DNA of 46,797 bases from Gemmatimonadota bacterium (GTDB lineage: Bacteria; Gemmatimonadota; Gemmatimonadetes; Longimicrobiales; Gaopeijiaceae). Positions 1 through 8,342 of this stretch are shown here, one piece after another. The position numbers and the translations under genes were made by a program. Within the stretch, counting starts at the first letter, position 1. Each line of letters opens with the position of its first letter. The notes under the pieces are model-generated. The model was not told the origin of the DNA. It did no database searches and was given only the letters and a program-made list of their open reading frames with translations. Where the stretch lies: NCBI GenBank assembly GCA_009844885.1, contig VYAQ01000184.1, positions 1-46,797 of the forward strand, given 5' to 3'.

Positions 1-1499
1 TACCCGAACCCCGCTTCGCGGATGTCGCTCACCCCCGCTCTGAACCCATCCGCATCCCAGTCCTCCCTGCCCCCCGGCCGGACCCGCGTCGACGCGATCG
101 CCTCCTCCAGCCCGTCGGCCGGAATCTCGCCCTCGACACCGACGAACATCCTGAACATCGCGGCATAGGTCACACCCCGGACGTAGGACACCTTCCACGC
201 CCACTCGGCCGGCGCCGGCGCCAGGTCCACATCCGGCGTCTCAGCCATCAGCCAGTCCTCCACAAAGCCGGTGATCATGCCGCCCTCGGGTGACGGATCC
301 GGCAGACTCCACTGGTTTTGCGCCACCATCAGCGTCACCCCCAATTCCGGCCACCCATAACCCTCCGTCATCCAGCCGAACATGTGGCCCCCGGCGTGCG
401 CGAACGACATGCTCCGCGCCCCGTGGTTCCGCAACCGCCACACAAGGCCGACCTGGATCCCCGGGCTCAGTTCCTCGTCGTACTGCGGCGTCAGCATCTC
501 GTCGACCGTCTCCGCCTCGAGCACCCGGTAGCCGTCGTATTCGCCGCCGTTCATCATGGCCGTGAGCAGCCGGATGTGATCGGCCGGCTTCGCCACCACG
601 CCGCCCGCCGGATAGTGGCTGAAGTACAGCGGCACACTCGGAACCCACGCCGAACCCATGCGCGCATACCCCGTGCTCATGTTCTCCCATATGTCCGGCC
701 GCACGTAGTCCTCGTGCTGCGCGGGCGGATACTGCGACGACTCCATCCCCAGCGGATCCATGACGTGCCGCTGCACGTAGTCCGAGAACGAAAGCCCGTC
801 CGGGTTGGCCGTCTGCACGATGAGACCCAGCGTCGCGATGCCGGGGTTGGAGTAGTTGAACTGAGCGCCGACCTTGCCGATCCAGAACGGAGTTGTCCCC
901 CCGAGCAGCGGGCTTGTGGCGCTGGCGTAGCTTGCCCTGAGTGCTTCTTCGAGCGGCACGGGCCTGTCCCATACCCCCTTGGCCCCGCCGCCGGAAAGCC
1001 CGGAACGATGCGTGAGCAGATCGTGGACGGTGACGTCGCGGTCGCCGAGCGGGTTGTGCACCTCGAACGGCAGGTGCCGGCTGATCGGGTCGTCCAGCGC
1101 GATCACGCCCCGGTCGACCAGGTGCATGATGGCCGTGGCCGTATACGTCTTCCCCAGCGAACCCGAGTGGTACACCGTCTCGGGCGTCATCGGCTTGCGC
1201 GCCGCCACATCCGCCCACCCGAATCCCGCCTCCCAGATCAGCTCGCCCCGGTAGCCCATGGCGAGGTTGAGCCCGGGGGTGCCGTGAGCGCGCATGGCGT
1301 GTAACACAAAGTCGCGTGTGGCGTCGATGAGCCGACTCTCGAAGGGCCGGTCGGCGTAGACGGTCTCCGTGATGGGGATGCCGGTGTCGGTGGGAGAGGC
1401 GCTTGGGGGCGACTCGCACGCGGCGATGGCCGCGATCGGCCCGAGCAGCACGAGGAGGCGCGCGGCGCGGGACATCCGGGAGCAGCGTCGGTGATTCAT
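1..1499 (-). CDS. Serine hydrolase lipoprotein, beta-lactamase (class C / PBP4-like) fold, partial
   Basis: The frame is open from an ATG at 1499 to the left edge, so the C-terminus is missing (at least 499 residues seen). The N-terminus is a lipoprotein signal: Arg-rich start, hydrophobic stretch and lipobox Ile-Ala-Ala-Cys28, so the enzyme is probably membrane-anchored outside the cytoplasm. Beta-lactamase-family active-site motifs are visible: Ser114-Leu-Gly-Lys117 (SxxK), Tyr216-Ser-Asn218 (YxN) and a later His-Ala-Gly-Gly that could replace the KTG box. Conserved Thr-His-Arg-Ser-Gly-Leu follows the SxxK region, as in beta-lactamase-related serine hydrolases. The family includes esterases, D-aminopeptidases and PBP-like proteins, so the substrate cannot be assigned. 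The extra segment after about residue 430 lies beyond the catalytic fold. Confidence 0.88.
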   Translation of the reverse strand, partial: MNHRRCSRMSRAARLLVLLGPIAAIAACESPPSASPTDTGIPITETVYADRPFESRLIDATRDFVLHAMRAHGTPGLNLAMGYRGELIWEAGFGWADVAARKPMTPETVYHSGSLGKTYTATAIMHLVDRGVIALDDPISRHLPFEVHNPLGDRDVTVHDLLTHRSGLSGGGAKGVWDRPVPLEEALRASYASATSPLLGGTTPFWIGKVGAQFNYSNPGIATLGLIVQTANPDGLSFSDYVQRHVMDPLGMESSQYPPAQHEDYVRPDIWENMSTGYARMGSAWVPSVPLYFSHYPAGGVVAKPADHIRLLTAMMNGGEYDGYRVLEAETVDEMLTPQYDEELSPGIQVGLVWRLRNHGARSMSFAHAGGHMFGWMTEGYGWPELGVTLMVAQNQWSLPDPSPEGGMITGFVEDWLMAETPDVDLAPAPAEWAWKVSYVRGVTYAAMFRMFVGVEGEIPADGLEEAIASTRVRPGGREDWDADGFRAGVSDIREAGFG

Positions 1500-1532
1500 G
1501 GTCACATCCGGGAATGAGTGGCCGATGCGGAG

Positions 1533-1562
1533 ATGATACGCATGGCAGCCCACCGGTGACAC
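1533..1562 (-). promoter_or_regulatory. Possible sigma70-like promoter of the beta-lactamase-fold gene
   Basis: On the minus strand GTGTCA (1562-1557) is followed after 18 bases by TATCAT (1538-1533), 34 bases upstream of the ATG at 1499. The boxes match the consensus at 4/6 and 5/6. There is no experimental support, and chance matches are possible. Confidence 0.35.
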
Positions 1563-1607
1563 CCGCGCCGCTCCCGGACCCGCGCTGATCTCCCACCGCG
1601 TGACCGG

Positions 1608-2423
1608 TCAGGCCATGGCCGTCCGCAGCGCCTCCAGGACCCGCAGGGTCGCATCTTCAAGGAGCCGGTTCCTGTACGCGGCGCCACCCGGATCGTCCGG
1701 GTAGTGCAGGCTGGACCCGGCCGCAAGCAGCATCTCGACCAGCTCCACATAGGCGTCCTGACGCTCGTCGGCGCCGCCTGAAAACCGGGAGCCGTGGACG
1801 GCCCAATGCAGCGGTGAGGAATGGTGCACATCCTCGAAGATGTCGAGCGGCGCGCCCGCATCGATCAGGAGGCGAGCGTTGGCGGGCTGACCGAACCAGG
1901 CCGCCTGGTGTAGCGGTGTCCCGGAGTCGAGACCCCTCGCGGTCAGGTCGGCGCCGGCTTCGATCAGGAACGCCACGGGCTCGCGTTCGTTGCGGCCGGC
2001 GACGTCCGCCAGCAGGCGGTCCTCCTCGGGGTTGCCGGTACGGGCTACGCCGGGGTGGGCGGCGAGGATCGCGCGCGCTTCGTCGAGGCGTTCGTTCACC
2101 ACCGCCACCGCGAATCGGTCGGCTTCGTTCAGTTCGATGTCGGCTCCGCGCTGGACGAGCAGGACGGCGACATCGTCGAACCCGCGCCGGACGGCGTGTG
2201 CGTATGCGGTCTTACCGCCCGCCGTGCGCGCATCGATGTCGGCGCCGTGCGCAAGCAGAATGTCGACAGCCGAGCCGCGCCGGCGGCGCGTGGCCGTGTG
2301 AAGCGGGGTCTCGCGGTGCGGCTCGCCGCGCCGGTTCGGGTCGGCGCCCTCGTCGAGCATGCGACGGAGGACATCGTCGCCATCGGCACCGAAGTGGCAG
2401 TCCAGGAATTCGTGAAGGGTCAT
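1608..2423 (-). CDS. Ankyrin-repeat protein (271 aa), probably cytosolic
   Basis: I start the gene at the ATG at 2423 (Met-Thr-Leu-His-Glu-Phe-Leu), because the longer open frame upstream reads as low-complexity Arg/Ala sequence and overlaps the gamma-glutamyltranspeptidase promoter region. About six ankyrin units can be seen, with typical TPLHxAA and LLxxGADxN signatures: 'ETPLHTATRRRRG', 'AYAHAVRRGFDD', 'TPLHQAAWFG' and 'SPLHWAVHG'. There is no signal peptide or membrane helix, unlike the other three ankyrin proteins in the window. Ankyrin repeats are protein-binding scaffolds; no enzymatic domain is present and no partner is evident. It is divergent from the gamma-glutamyltranspeptidase gene. 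Confidence 0.85.
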   Translation of the reverse strand: MTLHEFLDCHFGADGDDVLRRMLDEGADPNRRGEPHRETPLHTATRRRRGSAVDILLAHGADIDARTAGGKTAYAHAVRRGFDDVAVLLVQRGADIELNEADRFAVAVVNERLDEARAILAAHPGVARTGNPEEDRLLADVAGRNEREPVAFLIEAGADLTARGLDSGTPLHQAAWFGQPANARLLIDAGAPLDIFEDVHHSSPLHWAVHGSRFSGGADERQDAYVELVEMLLAAGSSLHYPDDPGGAAYRNRLLEDATLRVLEALRTAMA

Positions 2424-2529
2424 GGAGTGTCTCTGGCGGGAATGCGGGCGCTTGATCGCAACCATCCGGCCCGCGAGGTTGACGACCAGCCTCGCGCATC
2501 GCCACACAGTCCCGCAAGGAGTGCACCCC

Positions 2530-4275
2530 ATGCGCATCCTGCCCGCTCCCTCGCTGCGCAAACTTGCCGCCCGGCGCAAGCTCGCCGCCCCGCGCACGCG
2601 CATACTCCCCGCGTTCGCCGCCATCGGCCTGGCAATCAGCCCCGGCCACGCGGTCCACGCCCAGCAGGACCGGTCCGGCACGATGGCGGGCCGCTCGACC
2701 GTCTATGCGCCGAACGGGGTGGTCGCGAGCAGCCAGCCCCTGGCCACGGGCGCGGGATTGGCCGTGTTGCAGAGCGGCGGTAACGCGATCGACGCGGCAG
2801 TGACCACCGCCGCCATGCTGAACGTGGTCGAGCCCATGATGACCGGCGTCGGCGGCGACATGTTCGCGATCGTCTGGCTGGCCGACGAGGAGCGCCTAGT
2901 GGGGCTCAACGCGAGCGGCCGCGCCGGCGCGCTCATGACGCGCGACGCACTCGTCGGCCGCGGTCACGAGCAGATGCCGCGCTCCGGCGCCGAGACGATC
3001 ACCGTGCCCGGCGCCTTGGCGGGCTGGCAGACGCTGCTCGACAGCCACGGCACCATCTCCCTGGCCAAGGCGCTGGAACCGGCGATTCGGATGGCGGAAC
3101 AGGGGTTCCCCGCCAGCCCGGTGATCGTCGACTTCTGGGAGGGGGCGGCAGAGATGCTCAGCCGGGACGAGGGCGCCCGTGCGACATTCCTGATCGACGG
3201 CGAGCGCGCTCCGCGCCCCGGCGAGTGGTTCAGCAACCCCGAGTTCGCACGCACGCTGCGCCTGATCGCGGAGAAGGGGCCGGACGTGCTCTATCGCGGC
3301 GAGTTGGGCGAAGCCATGGTCGAGCGCGTCACCGAACTGGGCGGATTCCTCACCATGGACGACCTGCGGTCGCACAGGGTGGACTGGGTGGAACCTATCT
3401 CCGTGCCGTATCGGGGCTACCGCCTCCATGAACTACCGCCCAACGGCCAGGGGATCGCCGCCCTCGAAATCCTCAGACTCCTGGAGCCGTTCGATCTGAA
3501 GGCCATGGGACACAACTCGACCGCGTACCTGCACCACCTCATCGAGGCCAAGAAGCTCGCGTACGCCGATCTGGAGCACTTCGTCGGCGACCCCGGGAAC
3601 ATGAGGGTTACGCCGGACGATCTGCTGAGCGACGAGTTCATCGATGCCCGGCGCGCGCTGCTCGATCCGGAGCGCGCCATCGAGCGCGCCGATCCCGGGA
3701 CCGCGATCACCGCGAGCGAGACCACCTACTTCACCGTCGCGGACCGCCACGGCAACATGGTGTCGTTCATCAACAGCATCGCGAGCGCGTTCGGGTCGGG
3801 CGTGGTGGTGCCGGGGACCGGGTTTGCGCTTCAGAACCGTGGCGTCGGGTTTTCGCTCGATCCCGATCGGGCAAACGCGGTGGCACCGGGGCGGCGCCCG
3901 TTCCACACGATCATCCCGGCTTTCGTCACGAGGACAGCGGCGGACGGACAGGAGGAGCCGTGGCTCAGCTATGGGGTCATGGGCGGCTCCATGCAGCCTC
4001 AGGGCCACGTCCAGGTGCTGCTCAACCTCGTCGATTTCGGCATGGATCTGCAGCAGGCCCTCGACGCGGCGCGCTTCAACCACCTCGACGGCAACCGCGT
4101 GGCGATCGAGTCCGTCGTGCCGCTCGAGGTGCGACGGCAGCTGGAGGCGATGGGGCACATGCTCGCCGATCCCGAGGGTGTGTTCTTCGGCGGCGCGCAG
4201 GCGATCATGAGACTGGAGCGCGGCTGGGCCGCCGCCTCGGAGCCACGAATGGACGGGATGGCGGCGGGACACTGA
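2530..4275 (+). CDS. ggt: Gamma-glutamyltranspeptidase (secreted, 581 aa)
   Basis: This enzyme cleaves or transfers the gamma-glutamyl group of glutathione and related compounds in the periplasm. The start is the ATG at 2530, preceded by AAGGAG (2516-2521) at 8-base spacing; it gives a signal peptide with an Arg/Lys-rich n-region, a hydrophobic core and an Ala-rich end near 'AVHAQQ'. The length is normal for the family. N-terminal landmarks include 'GGNAIDAAV' and 'GVGGDMF'. The autoprocessing site is Thr398-Thr399-Tyr: Thr398 should become the N-terminal nucleophile of the small subunit. The usual third residue is His, so Tyr400 is a mild variation. Later family motifs are present, such as 'GVMGGSMQPQGHVQ'. 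It stands alone on the plus strand ahead of brnTA. Confidence 0.95.
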   Translation: MRILPAPSLRKLAARRKLAAPRTRILPAFAAIGLAISPGHAVHAQQDRSGTMAGRSTVYAPNGVVASSQPLATGAGLAVLQSGGNAIDAAVTTAAMLNVVEPMMTGVGGDMFAIVWLADEERLVGLNASGRAGALMTRDALVGRGHEQMPRSGAETITVPGALAGWQTLLDSHGTISLAKALEPAIRMAEQGFPASPVIVDFWEGAAEMLSRDEGARATFLIDGERAPRPGEWFSNPEFARTLRLIAEKGPDVLYRGELGEAMVERVTELGGFLTMDDLRSHRVDWVEPISVPYRGYRLHELPPNGQGIAALEILRLLEPFDLKAMGHNSTAYLHHLIEAKKLAYADLEHFVGDPGNMRVTPDDLLSDEFIDARRALLDPERAIERADPGTAITASETTYFTVADRHGNMVSFINSIASAFGSGVVVPGTGFALQNRGVGFSLDPDRANAVAPGRRPFHTIIPAFVTRTAADGQEEPWLSYGVMGGSMQPQGHVQVLLNLVDFGMDLQQALDAARFNHLDGNRVAIESVVPLEVRRQLEAMGHMLADPEGVFFGGAQAIMRLERGWAAASEPRMDGMAAGH

Positions 4276-4325
4276 GGGGCGGGTGTTGGGTCGGCGCAGG
4301 CGATCTTCACGACAGGAAACCGCCC

Positions 4326-4352
4326 TTGACAGTCCAATTTCTGTAGTAACAT
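4326..4352 (+). promoter_or_regulatory. Possible brnTA promoter (leaderless arrangement)
   Basis: A perfect TTGACA (4326-4331) is followed after 15 bases by TAACAT (4347-4352, 4/6 to TATAAT). The brnT ATG begins at 4358, only 5 bases after the -10 box, so a transcript from here would be leaderless or nearly so. No Shine-Dalgarno sequence precedes the ATG, which fits. The local AT-richness stands out from the surroundings. The 15-base spacer is short, which weakens the call. Confidence 0.45.
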
Positions 4353-4357
4353 TAATC

Positions 4358-4627
4358 ATGCGGATCGAGTTCGACGAGGCGAAACGCGCAGCAACGATCA
4401 ACGCTCGAGGGCTGGACATGGCCCGCGCGGAGGAGGTGTTCGCCGGCGCTACGCTGACCGTCGAGGACGACCGACAGGACTACGGCGAGGTTCGTTACAT
4501 CACCATCGGCTTTCTGGACGAAGCGATGGTGGTACTCGTCTGGACACGCCGCGACGACGTACACAGGATCATCAGCATGAGGAGGGCCAATGAACGAGAA
4601 CGACGCCTCTACGGCCCGAGGTTTTGA
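4358..4627 (+). CDS. brnT: BrnT-family toxin of a type II toxin-antitoxin system
   Basis: The 89-residue protein begins at the ATG at 4358 with 'MRIEFDEAKRAATINARGL', the typical BrnT opening (Phe-Glu-Trp/Phe-Asp-x-x-Lys-Ala). It then has the Ala-x-x-Val-Phe box, 'RYITIGFLDEAMVVLVWT' and the C-terminal 'RIISMRRANERERRLYG', which carries the Arg-Ile-Ile-Ser-x-Arg-x-Ala signature of the fold. BrnT toxins are RelE/barnase-like ribonucleases that halt translation; that activity is known for the family and not shown here. The C-terminus overlaps brnA by 38 bases in another frame, as usual for the pair, so the two are translationally linked. Confidence 0.92.
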   Translation: MRIEFDEAKRAATINARGLDMARAEEVFAGATLTVEDDRQDYGEVRYITIGFLDEAMVVLVWTRRDDVHRIISMRRANERERRLYGPRF

Positions 4628-4847
4628 CCGCGACACCGCTCCTGATCTCTCGAAGGACGGCTGGCCGGAGAAGTTCGCCAAGGCGCCTGTACGCCGGGGC
4701 CGTCCCCCAAAGGCGCGGCCGAAAGTATCGACCACCATCCGGTTGTCCCAAGGGGTCATCGACCATTTTCGCGTCGGAGGCCGGGGCTGGCAGACGCGGA
4801 TCGACCACGCCCTGCGGGACTGGATCAAGCAGCACGACGGTGCTTGA
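4590..4847 (+). CDS. brnA: BrnA-family antitoxin
   Basis: An 85-residue protein with a strong Shine-Dalgarno (GAGGAGGG, 4578-4586 area) ahead of the ATG at 4590. The C-terminal half, 'KVSTTIRLSQGVIDHFR' followed by 'GWQTRIDHALRDWIKQH', is the ribbon-helix-helix-like BrnA domain that binds DNA and neutralises BrnT. The N-terminal half is the flexible toxin-wrapping region with the characteristic Arg-Gly-Arg-Pro-Pro-Lys. BrnA-BrnT complexes normally repress their own promoter, so the AT-rich region at 4326-4357 is the expected operator location. The gene ends 34 bases before the convergent ankyrin gene. Confidence 0.92.
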   Translation: MNENDASTARGFDRDTAPDLSKDGWPEKFAKAPVRRGRPPKARPKVSTTIRLSQGVIDHFRVGGRGWQTRIDHALRDWIKQHDGA

Positions 4848-4881
4848 GGGAACCCGGGTCGTATCCGTCAGACCAGCACGC

Positions 4882-6453
4882 CTACCGGCAGCCTCCCCGC
4901 GTCCTCCGGTTAAGGAAGTCGTACTCGGTATCGTCGGCGCCCACCCCCGCGGGTGCCCCCGCGGCCACCAGTATTTCGACGACCGACTCGTACTTCAGCG
5001 CCCTGGCCTGGTCGAGGACCGTAAAGCCCTCGGCGGTCGTTATGGCTAGGTCCGCACCGGCGTCGACAAGCAGCTGGACCTTCTCCAGCGTCGCATGCTC
5101 GTGCTCCGCCGTGCAGACGCGCTCGTAGACCCACGGCCTTCCCGCATTGCTCATGCCGAGGGCCGCCATGAGGGTGGTGGTGAACTCCAGTTGCCGGGCC
5201 GCGAAGATTCCCGAAGTCAGGGCGCCGTCGCTGCCGGCGAAGTATTCGCTGCGGTGCACGAAGCGCGGGTCCGCACCGTGCGCCAGGAGGCTCCTCAGGA
5301 TGCCGGCGGTGCCGAATCGGGCGGCAAGCCACACCGGCCGGGCGCCGATCCAGCCATTGTGGAAGTAGAAGGCCTGATTGGACCCGCGCTGGTGGGGCGT
5401 GAAGGCCGCGATCGGGAGCGTGACGTCGGCCCCGTGCTCCAGGAGCAGGTCGACCGAGCGCTGGTCGTGGCGCAGGATCGCGGCGTGCAATGCCGTGAAC
5501 CTGTCGGATCCTGCGTCGGGGTCGGCGCCAGCCTCCAGCAGAAACTCAATGAGTTCCCTGTACCGGCCCGGCCGGAATCCCTCACGGCCACCCATCGTGT
5601 ACGGACCGCCCGACGAGAAGGCCGGCTCGGCCACGAGCGTGCGGAAGTTCGAGTAGGCGGCCATGGCCAGTGCGCTGACGCCGAATCCCGATCGGTCGTC
5701 CACGTCGGCTCCGGCGGCCACCAGGTGCCTCGCCGACTCCACGTCGCCGACCCGCGCCGCAAACATCAGGGCCGTGTTGCCACCGTGTTCGAACCACCCC
5801 TGGTTCTGGATGTGCGTGTGGGGCTCGTGCGCCTTCAACTCGACGGTCACAACCGTCCGGGGGTGCACATCCGCCCCATGATCCAGCAGGGCCTTCACCA
5901 CGTCCGGCGAGCGGTTCAGCACCGCCCATATAAGCGCCGTCTGGTCGCGCGGCCCCGTCGCGTTCGGATCCGCCCCATGCTCCAGGAGCAGCTCGGCGAC
6001 CCGCTCGCGGCCCGCCCGCGCGGAAGCCATGAGCGGGGTCTCGCCATGCCGCAGCGCGAGATTGGGATTCGCCGCGGCATCCAGGAGCAACGCCGCCACC
6101 GCCACGCTGCCGTTCTCGCCCGCCGCCCATAGCGGCGTCGCGCCCAGGTCGTTGGCCCGGTTCACATCGGCCCCGGCAGCGATCAGCAATGCCACGCTTT
6201 CCGGCAGATCCCGGTGGCTGGCCCATAGCAGCGCCGTCGAACCGTCGCCGCCCATGGCGTTCACGTCGGCGCCCTGCTCCACCAGCCTGCGGAGCGTGGC
6301 CTCATCGCCGTTCCTGGCGGCCTGCACCAGCGGGGGATCGCCGGTCGCGACGGCAAAGACATCGCGAGGCTCCCCGGCGGCCGCGGGCGTGATCACGCCG
6401 GCCGCACCGCCCGTCGCCGCGAGCACCACCGCGAGGGCCAGGGGCAGCGTCAT
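4882..6453 (-). CDS. Exported ankyrin-repeat protein, last gene of cassette C (523 aa)
   Basis: The start is the ATG at 6453, which overlaps the stop of the upstream gene (ATGA) and follows GAGAGGGG; it gives a clear signal peptide ('MTLPLALAVVLAATGGAAG'). About ten ankyrin units follow with regular 'LLxxGADxN' ends. Two of them are interrupted by His/aromatic-rich loops ('HEPHTHIQNQGWFEHGGN' and 'FTPHQRGSNQAFYFHNGW'). Cysteines are few: one in 'YERVCTAEHEH' and one in the final Gly-Gly-Cys-Arg. The protein should act outside the cytoplasm. It is the distal gene of the operon starting at 12303 and so is the counterpart of the ankyrin genes at 18835 and 24752, although it is much more diverged and lacks their terminal Cys-Val-Ser-Cys. 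Confidence 0.9.
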   Translation of the reverse strand: MTLPLALAVVLAATGGAAGVITPAAAGEPRDVFAVATGDPPLVQAARNGDEATLRRLVEQGADVNAMGGDGSTALLWASHRDLPESVALLIAAGADVNRANDLGATPLWAAGENGSVAVAALLLDAAANPNLALRHGETPLMASARAGRERVAELLLEHGADPNATGPRDQTALIWAVLNRSPDVVKALLDHGADVHPRTVVTVELKAHEPHTHIQNQGWFEHGGNTALMFAARVGDVESARHLVAAGADVDDRSGFGVSALAMAAYSNFRTLVAEPAFSSGGPYTMGGREGFRPGRYRELIEFLLEAGADPDAGSDRFTALHAAILRHDQRSVDLLLEHGADVTLPIAAFTPHQRGSNQAFYFHNGWIGARPVWLAARFGTAGILRSLLAHGADPRFVHRSEYFAGSDGALTSGIFAARQLEFTTTLMAALGMSNAGRPWVYERVCTAEHEHATLEKVQLLVDAGADLAITTAEGFTVLDQARALKYESVVEILVAAGAPAGVGADDTEYDFLNRRTRGGCR

Positions 6454-7109
6454 CCGATCCCCTCTCCCTTCAACAGCAGTTCCAGGTGCTCCTGGGCCAC
6501 GTACAGACCGCCCTCTCCTTCCTGCCACGTGACGCGCCCGTCTCCGTTCGCGTCCACACCGTTCCGGAGCTGGAAGCCCAGGGTGTTGAGTTCGTCGGAC
6601 AGCCGGTCCGCCTCCTCCGCCGACTCCGTCGCCAGGATGCGCTCGGTGAGCTCCAGCATCCTCCGGGCGCGCGCAAGGGTATTCCGCACACAGCTCACCA
6701 CGTGCCTTGCGTGCGCCCGCAGGCTGTCCGTCGCGTCGGGAGCATCGGCCGCCATACGAACGTGCGCAATGGCTTGGCGGGACGCTTCCACGAGCCCGAA
6801 GCCCAAGCCGGGGCCGCCATCCACCCGGGTGGGGTCCAGGGCGTGCAGGACGTTGCCGGCATGCGTCTTCATGGCCCCAAGATCGCCGGGGCGCTGCTGC
6901 CCGCCCGCCGCGAACGACGCGTACTCCGCCGCGGTGCCCGCCTCGCCCAGGGCCTGCCGCAGGAATCCCAACTCGGCCACCGAAGCCGCCTCGAGATTGA
7001 CCACCTGCAGAATGTGGGTGTGAGCGCCCTCCTGTGCCCCGACCGAGGCAGCAGAAACGCTCAGGATGGCGGCCACTACCCCGGGCACCACGGCAACCGG
7101 CCTGATCAC
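6450..7109 (-). CDS. Exported protein with one EF-hand-like loop, function unknown (219 aa)
   Basis: A GTG start at 7109 overlaps the stop of the upstream propeller gene (GTGA), so translation is coupled. The N-terminus is a signal peptide ('VAVVPGVVAAILSVSAASVGAQ', cut here to its hydrophobic core and the AQ end). The body is mostly alpha-helical with several His (for example 'GAHTHILQVVNLEAASV', 'MKTHAGNVLHAL', 'LRAHARHVVSC'). Near the C-terminus 'DANGDGRVTWQEGEGGL' is a near-perfect EF-hand calcium loop (Asp-x-Asn-x-Asp-Gly-x-Val-x-x-x-Glu), followed by a His-rich helix. I do not recognise the rest. The multiple His in helices would suit heme or metal binding next to the cytochrome genes, but that is speculation. 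Confidence 0.85.
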   Translation of the reverse strand: MIRPVAVVPGVVAAILSVSAASVGAQEGAHTHILQVVNLEAASVAELGFLRQALGEAGTAAEYASFAAGGQQRPGDLGAMKTHAGNVLHALDPTRVDGGPGLGFGLVEASRQAIAHVRMAADAPDATDSLRAHARHVVSCVRNTLARARRMLELTERILATESAEEADRLSDELNTLGFQLRNGVDANGDGRVTWQEGEGGLYVAQEHLELLLKGEGIG

Positions 7110-8059
7110 GGGTCCCCGACCTTGCGGTACTTCCTCAGATACCAGACTTCGGAAGCGTCATCCCAGAACTGGCTGTCGGAAGGCGCGGGGGTCGCGGCGT
7201 ACACGGTCCCCCGTCCGTCTACAGCGACCCAGTGAATGGCCTTCGTATCATCGATGGTCCCCAGGAGTTCGCCATCGCTCGCCCGGGCGATCCAGATGCG
7301 GGCGTTGACGAGGTCTGCCACGTACAGCCGGTCGCTGTCGTCGATCGCCAGGCCGTAGGGCGACCCCAGATGATCCCATACTTCCAGCAGATTGCCGTCC
7401 AGGTCGAAGATCTGGATGCGGGCGTTCTCGCGATCCCCCACGAGCACGCGGTTGCGCGCATCGACCACGATGGTGTGGGGCAGGTTGAACTGTCCCGGGC
7501 CGGTGCCGGGCTCGCCCCATGCCGTGACGAACTCCCCGTTGCGGTCGTACTTGACCACCCGGCTGTTCCCGTAGCCATCGGAGATGAACAGCTCCCCGTC
7601 GGGACCGAAGGCGATGTCCGTGGGACGACCGAAGAGGCCGGGCGTCTCGCCGGCCACCCCGTATTCGCCCAGGGTCAACAGCAGTTCGCGGCCGTCGTGG
7701 CTCCACTTCCTGGCCTGGTGCCCCTGCCCGTCGACGGTCCAGATCGCCCCATCGGGCCCCACGCGGATGCCATGAGCCCACTGAGCGAAGTCCTGGTCCC
7801 ACTTTTCCAGCAGATTCCCGTCGGCATCGAGCTTCAACACGTCGTTGGCGTCCCGGCGGAAGGCGTAGACATTGCCGTCGTCGTCGACGTCCACCGCCGT
7901 AACGGTCCCCATGTCCTCGCGGACGCCCCCCCAGCCTTCCACCAATTCGTAGCCGATGGCTTGCCCGCTACCGCGGTCCGCGTCCGGCGCCGGCTGGCAA
8001 GCCGAGGAGACCGCGAACACCATCCCTCCCACCGCCGTCCGGATCACCACGCTCCCCAT
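7106..8059 (-). CDS. NHL-repeat beta-propeller lipoprotein-like protein (317 aa)
   Basis: The ATG at 8059 overlaps the stop of the FmdB gene by one base (TAATG). A short hydrophobic leader ends in 'AVSSACQPAPD', a plausible lipobox with Cys21. The rest is a six-bladed NHL propeller: repeated units such as 'GRPTDIAFGPDGELFISDG', 'GNSRVVKYDRNGEFVTAWG', 'GPGQFNLPHTIVVDARN' and 'ENARIQIFDLDGNLLEVW'. This resembles the lyase half of peptidylglycine alpha-amidating enzymes, but NHL propellers are mostly binding platforms and I cannot assign catalysis. It sits inside the cassette C operon between the HXXSHH gene and the ankyrin gene, where the tandem cassettes have nothing. Confidence 0.88.
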   Translation of the reverse strand: MGSVVIRTAVGGMVFAVSSACQPAPDADRGSGQAIGYELVEGWGGVREDMGTVTAVDVDDDGNVYAFRRDANDVLKLDADGNLLEKWDQDFAQWAHGIRVGPDGAIWTVDGQGHQARKWSHDGRELLLTLGEYGVAGETPGLFGRPTDIAFGPDGELFISDGYGNSRVVKYDRNGEFVTAWGEPGTGPGQFNLPHTIVVDARNRVLVGDRENARIQIFDLDGNLLEVWDHLGSPYGLAIDDSDRLYVADLVNARIWIARASDGELLGTIDDTKAIHWVAVDGRGTVYAATPAPSDSQFWDDASEVWYLRKYRKVGDP

Positions 8060-8316
8060 TAGTGGTCGTCCGCCAAGTGGTCGTGCAACACCTTGTGGTC
8101 CTCGTGCCGCTTCTCACGGCGGATCCCGCTGGCGTGCGCACGGGCGCTCTGCCGCGCGCGCTTCCTCGAATGCTCGGAACTGACGGTGTGCAGGGAAATC
8201 AGCTTTTCCAGGTCTTTGCTGTGGCAGGCGGGGCATCGGGGCGGACGGGACGAGTGCAGGACCAGACACTCGAACTCCTCGCCGCAGTCCCGGCATCGAT
8301 ACTCGAAGATCGGCAT
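8059..8316 (-). CDS. FmdB-family zinc-ribbon protein (85 aa)
   Basis: The protein opens 'MPIFEYRCRDCGEEFECL' and continues with 'RCPACHSKDLEKL', giving the two Cys-x-x-Cys pairs (Cys8/Cys11 and Cys28/Cys31) of the FmdB/CxxC-CxxC-SSSS zinc ribbon. The C-terminal third is rich in His, Arg and Lys ('HSRKRARQSARAHASG', 'REKRHEDHKVLHDHLADDH'), which is unusual for the family and could bind metal or nucleic acid. No signal peptide is present, so it should stay in the cytoplasm while its operon neighbours are exported. FmdB proteins are regarded as putative regulators of amidase-type operons; the role here is unknown. Confidence 0.9.
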   Translation of the reverse strand: MPIFEYRCRDCGEEFECLVLHSSRPPRCPACHSKDLEKLISLHTVSSEHSRKRARQSARAHASGIRREKRHEDHKVLHDHLADDH

Positions 8317-8342
8317 CGGTCAGCCACAGCCTCGCCGGCGGC

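Noticed and set aside
241-1596. A 451-codon minus-strand open frame
   Set aside because: It is a neighbouring frame of the beta-lactamase-fold gene, which has the SxxK and YxN motifs and a lipobox.
1608-6453. The gamma-glutamyltranspeptidase/brnTA block flanked by two ankyrin genes read as a mobile island
   Set aside because: No integrase, transposase, direct repeats or tRNA boundary was seen, and base composition outside the short brnT promoter matches the surroundings.
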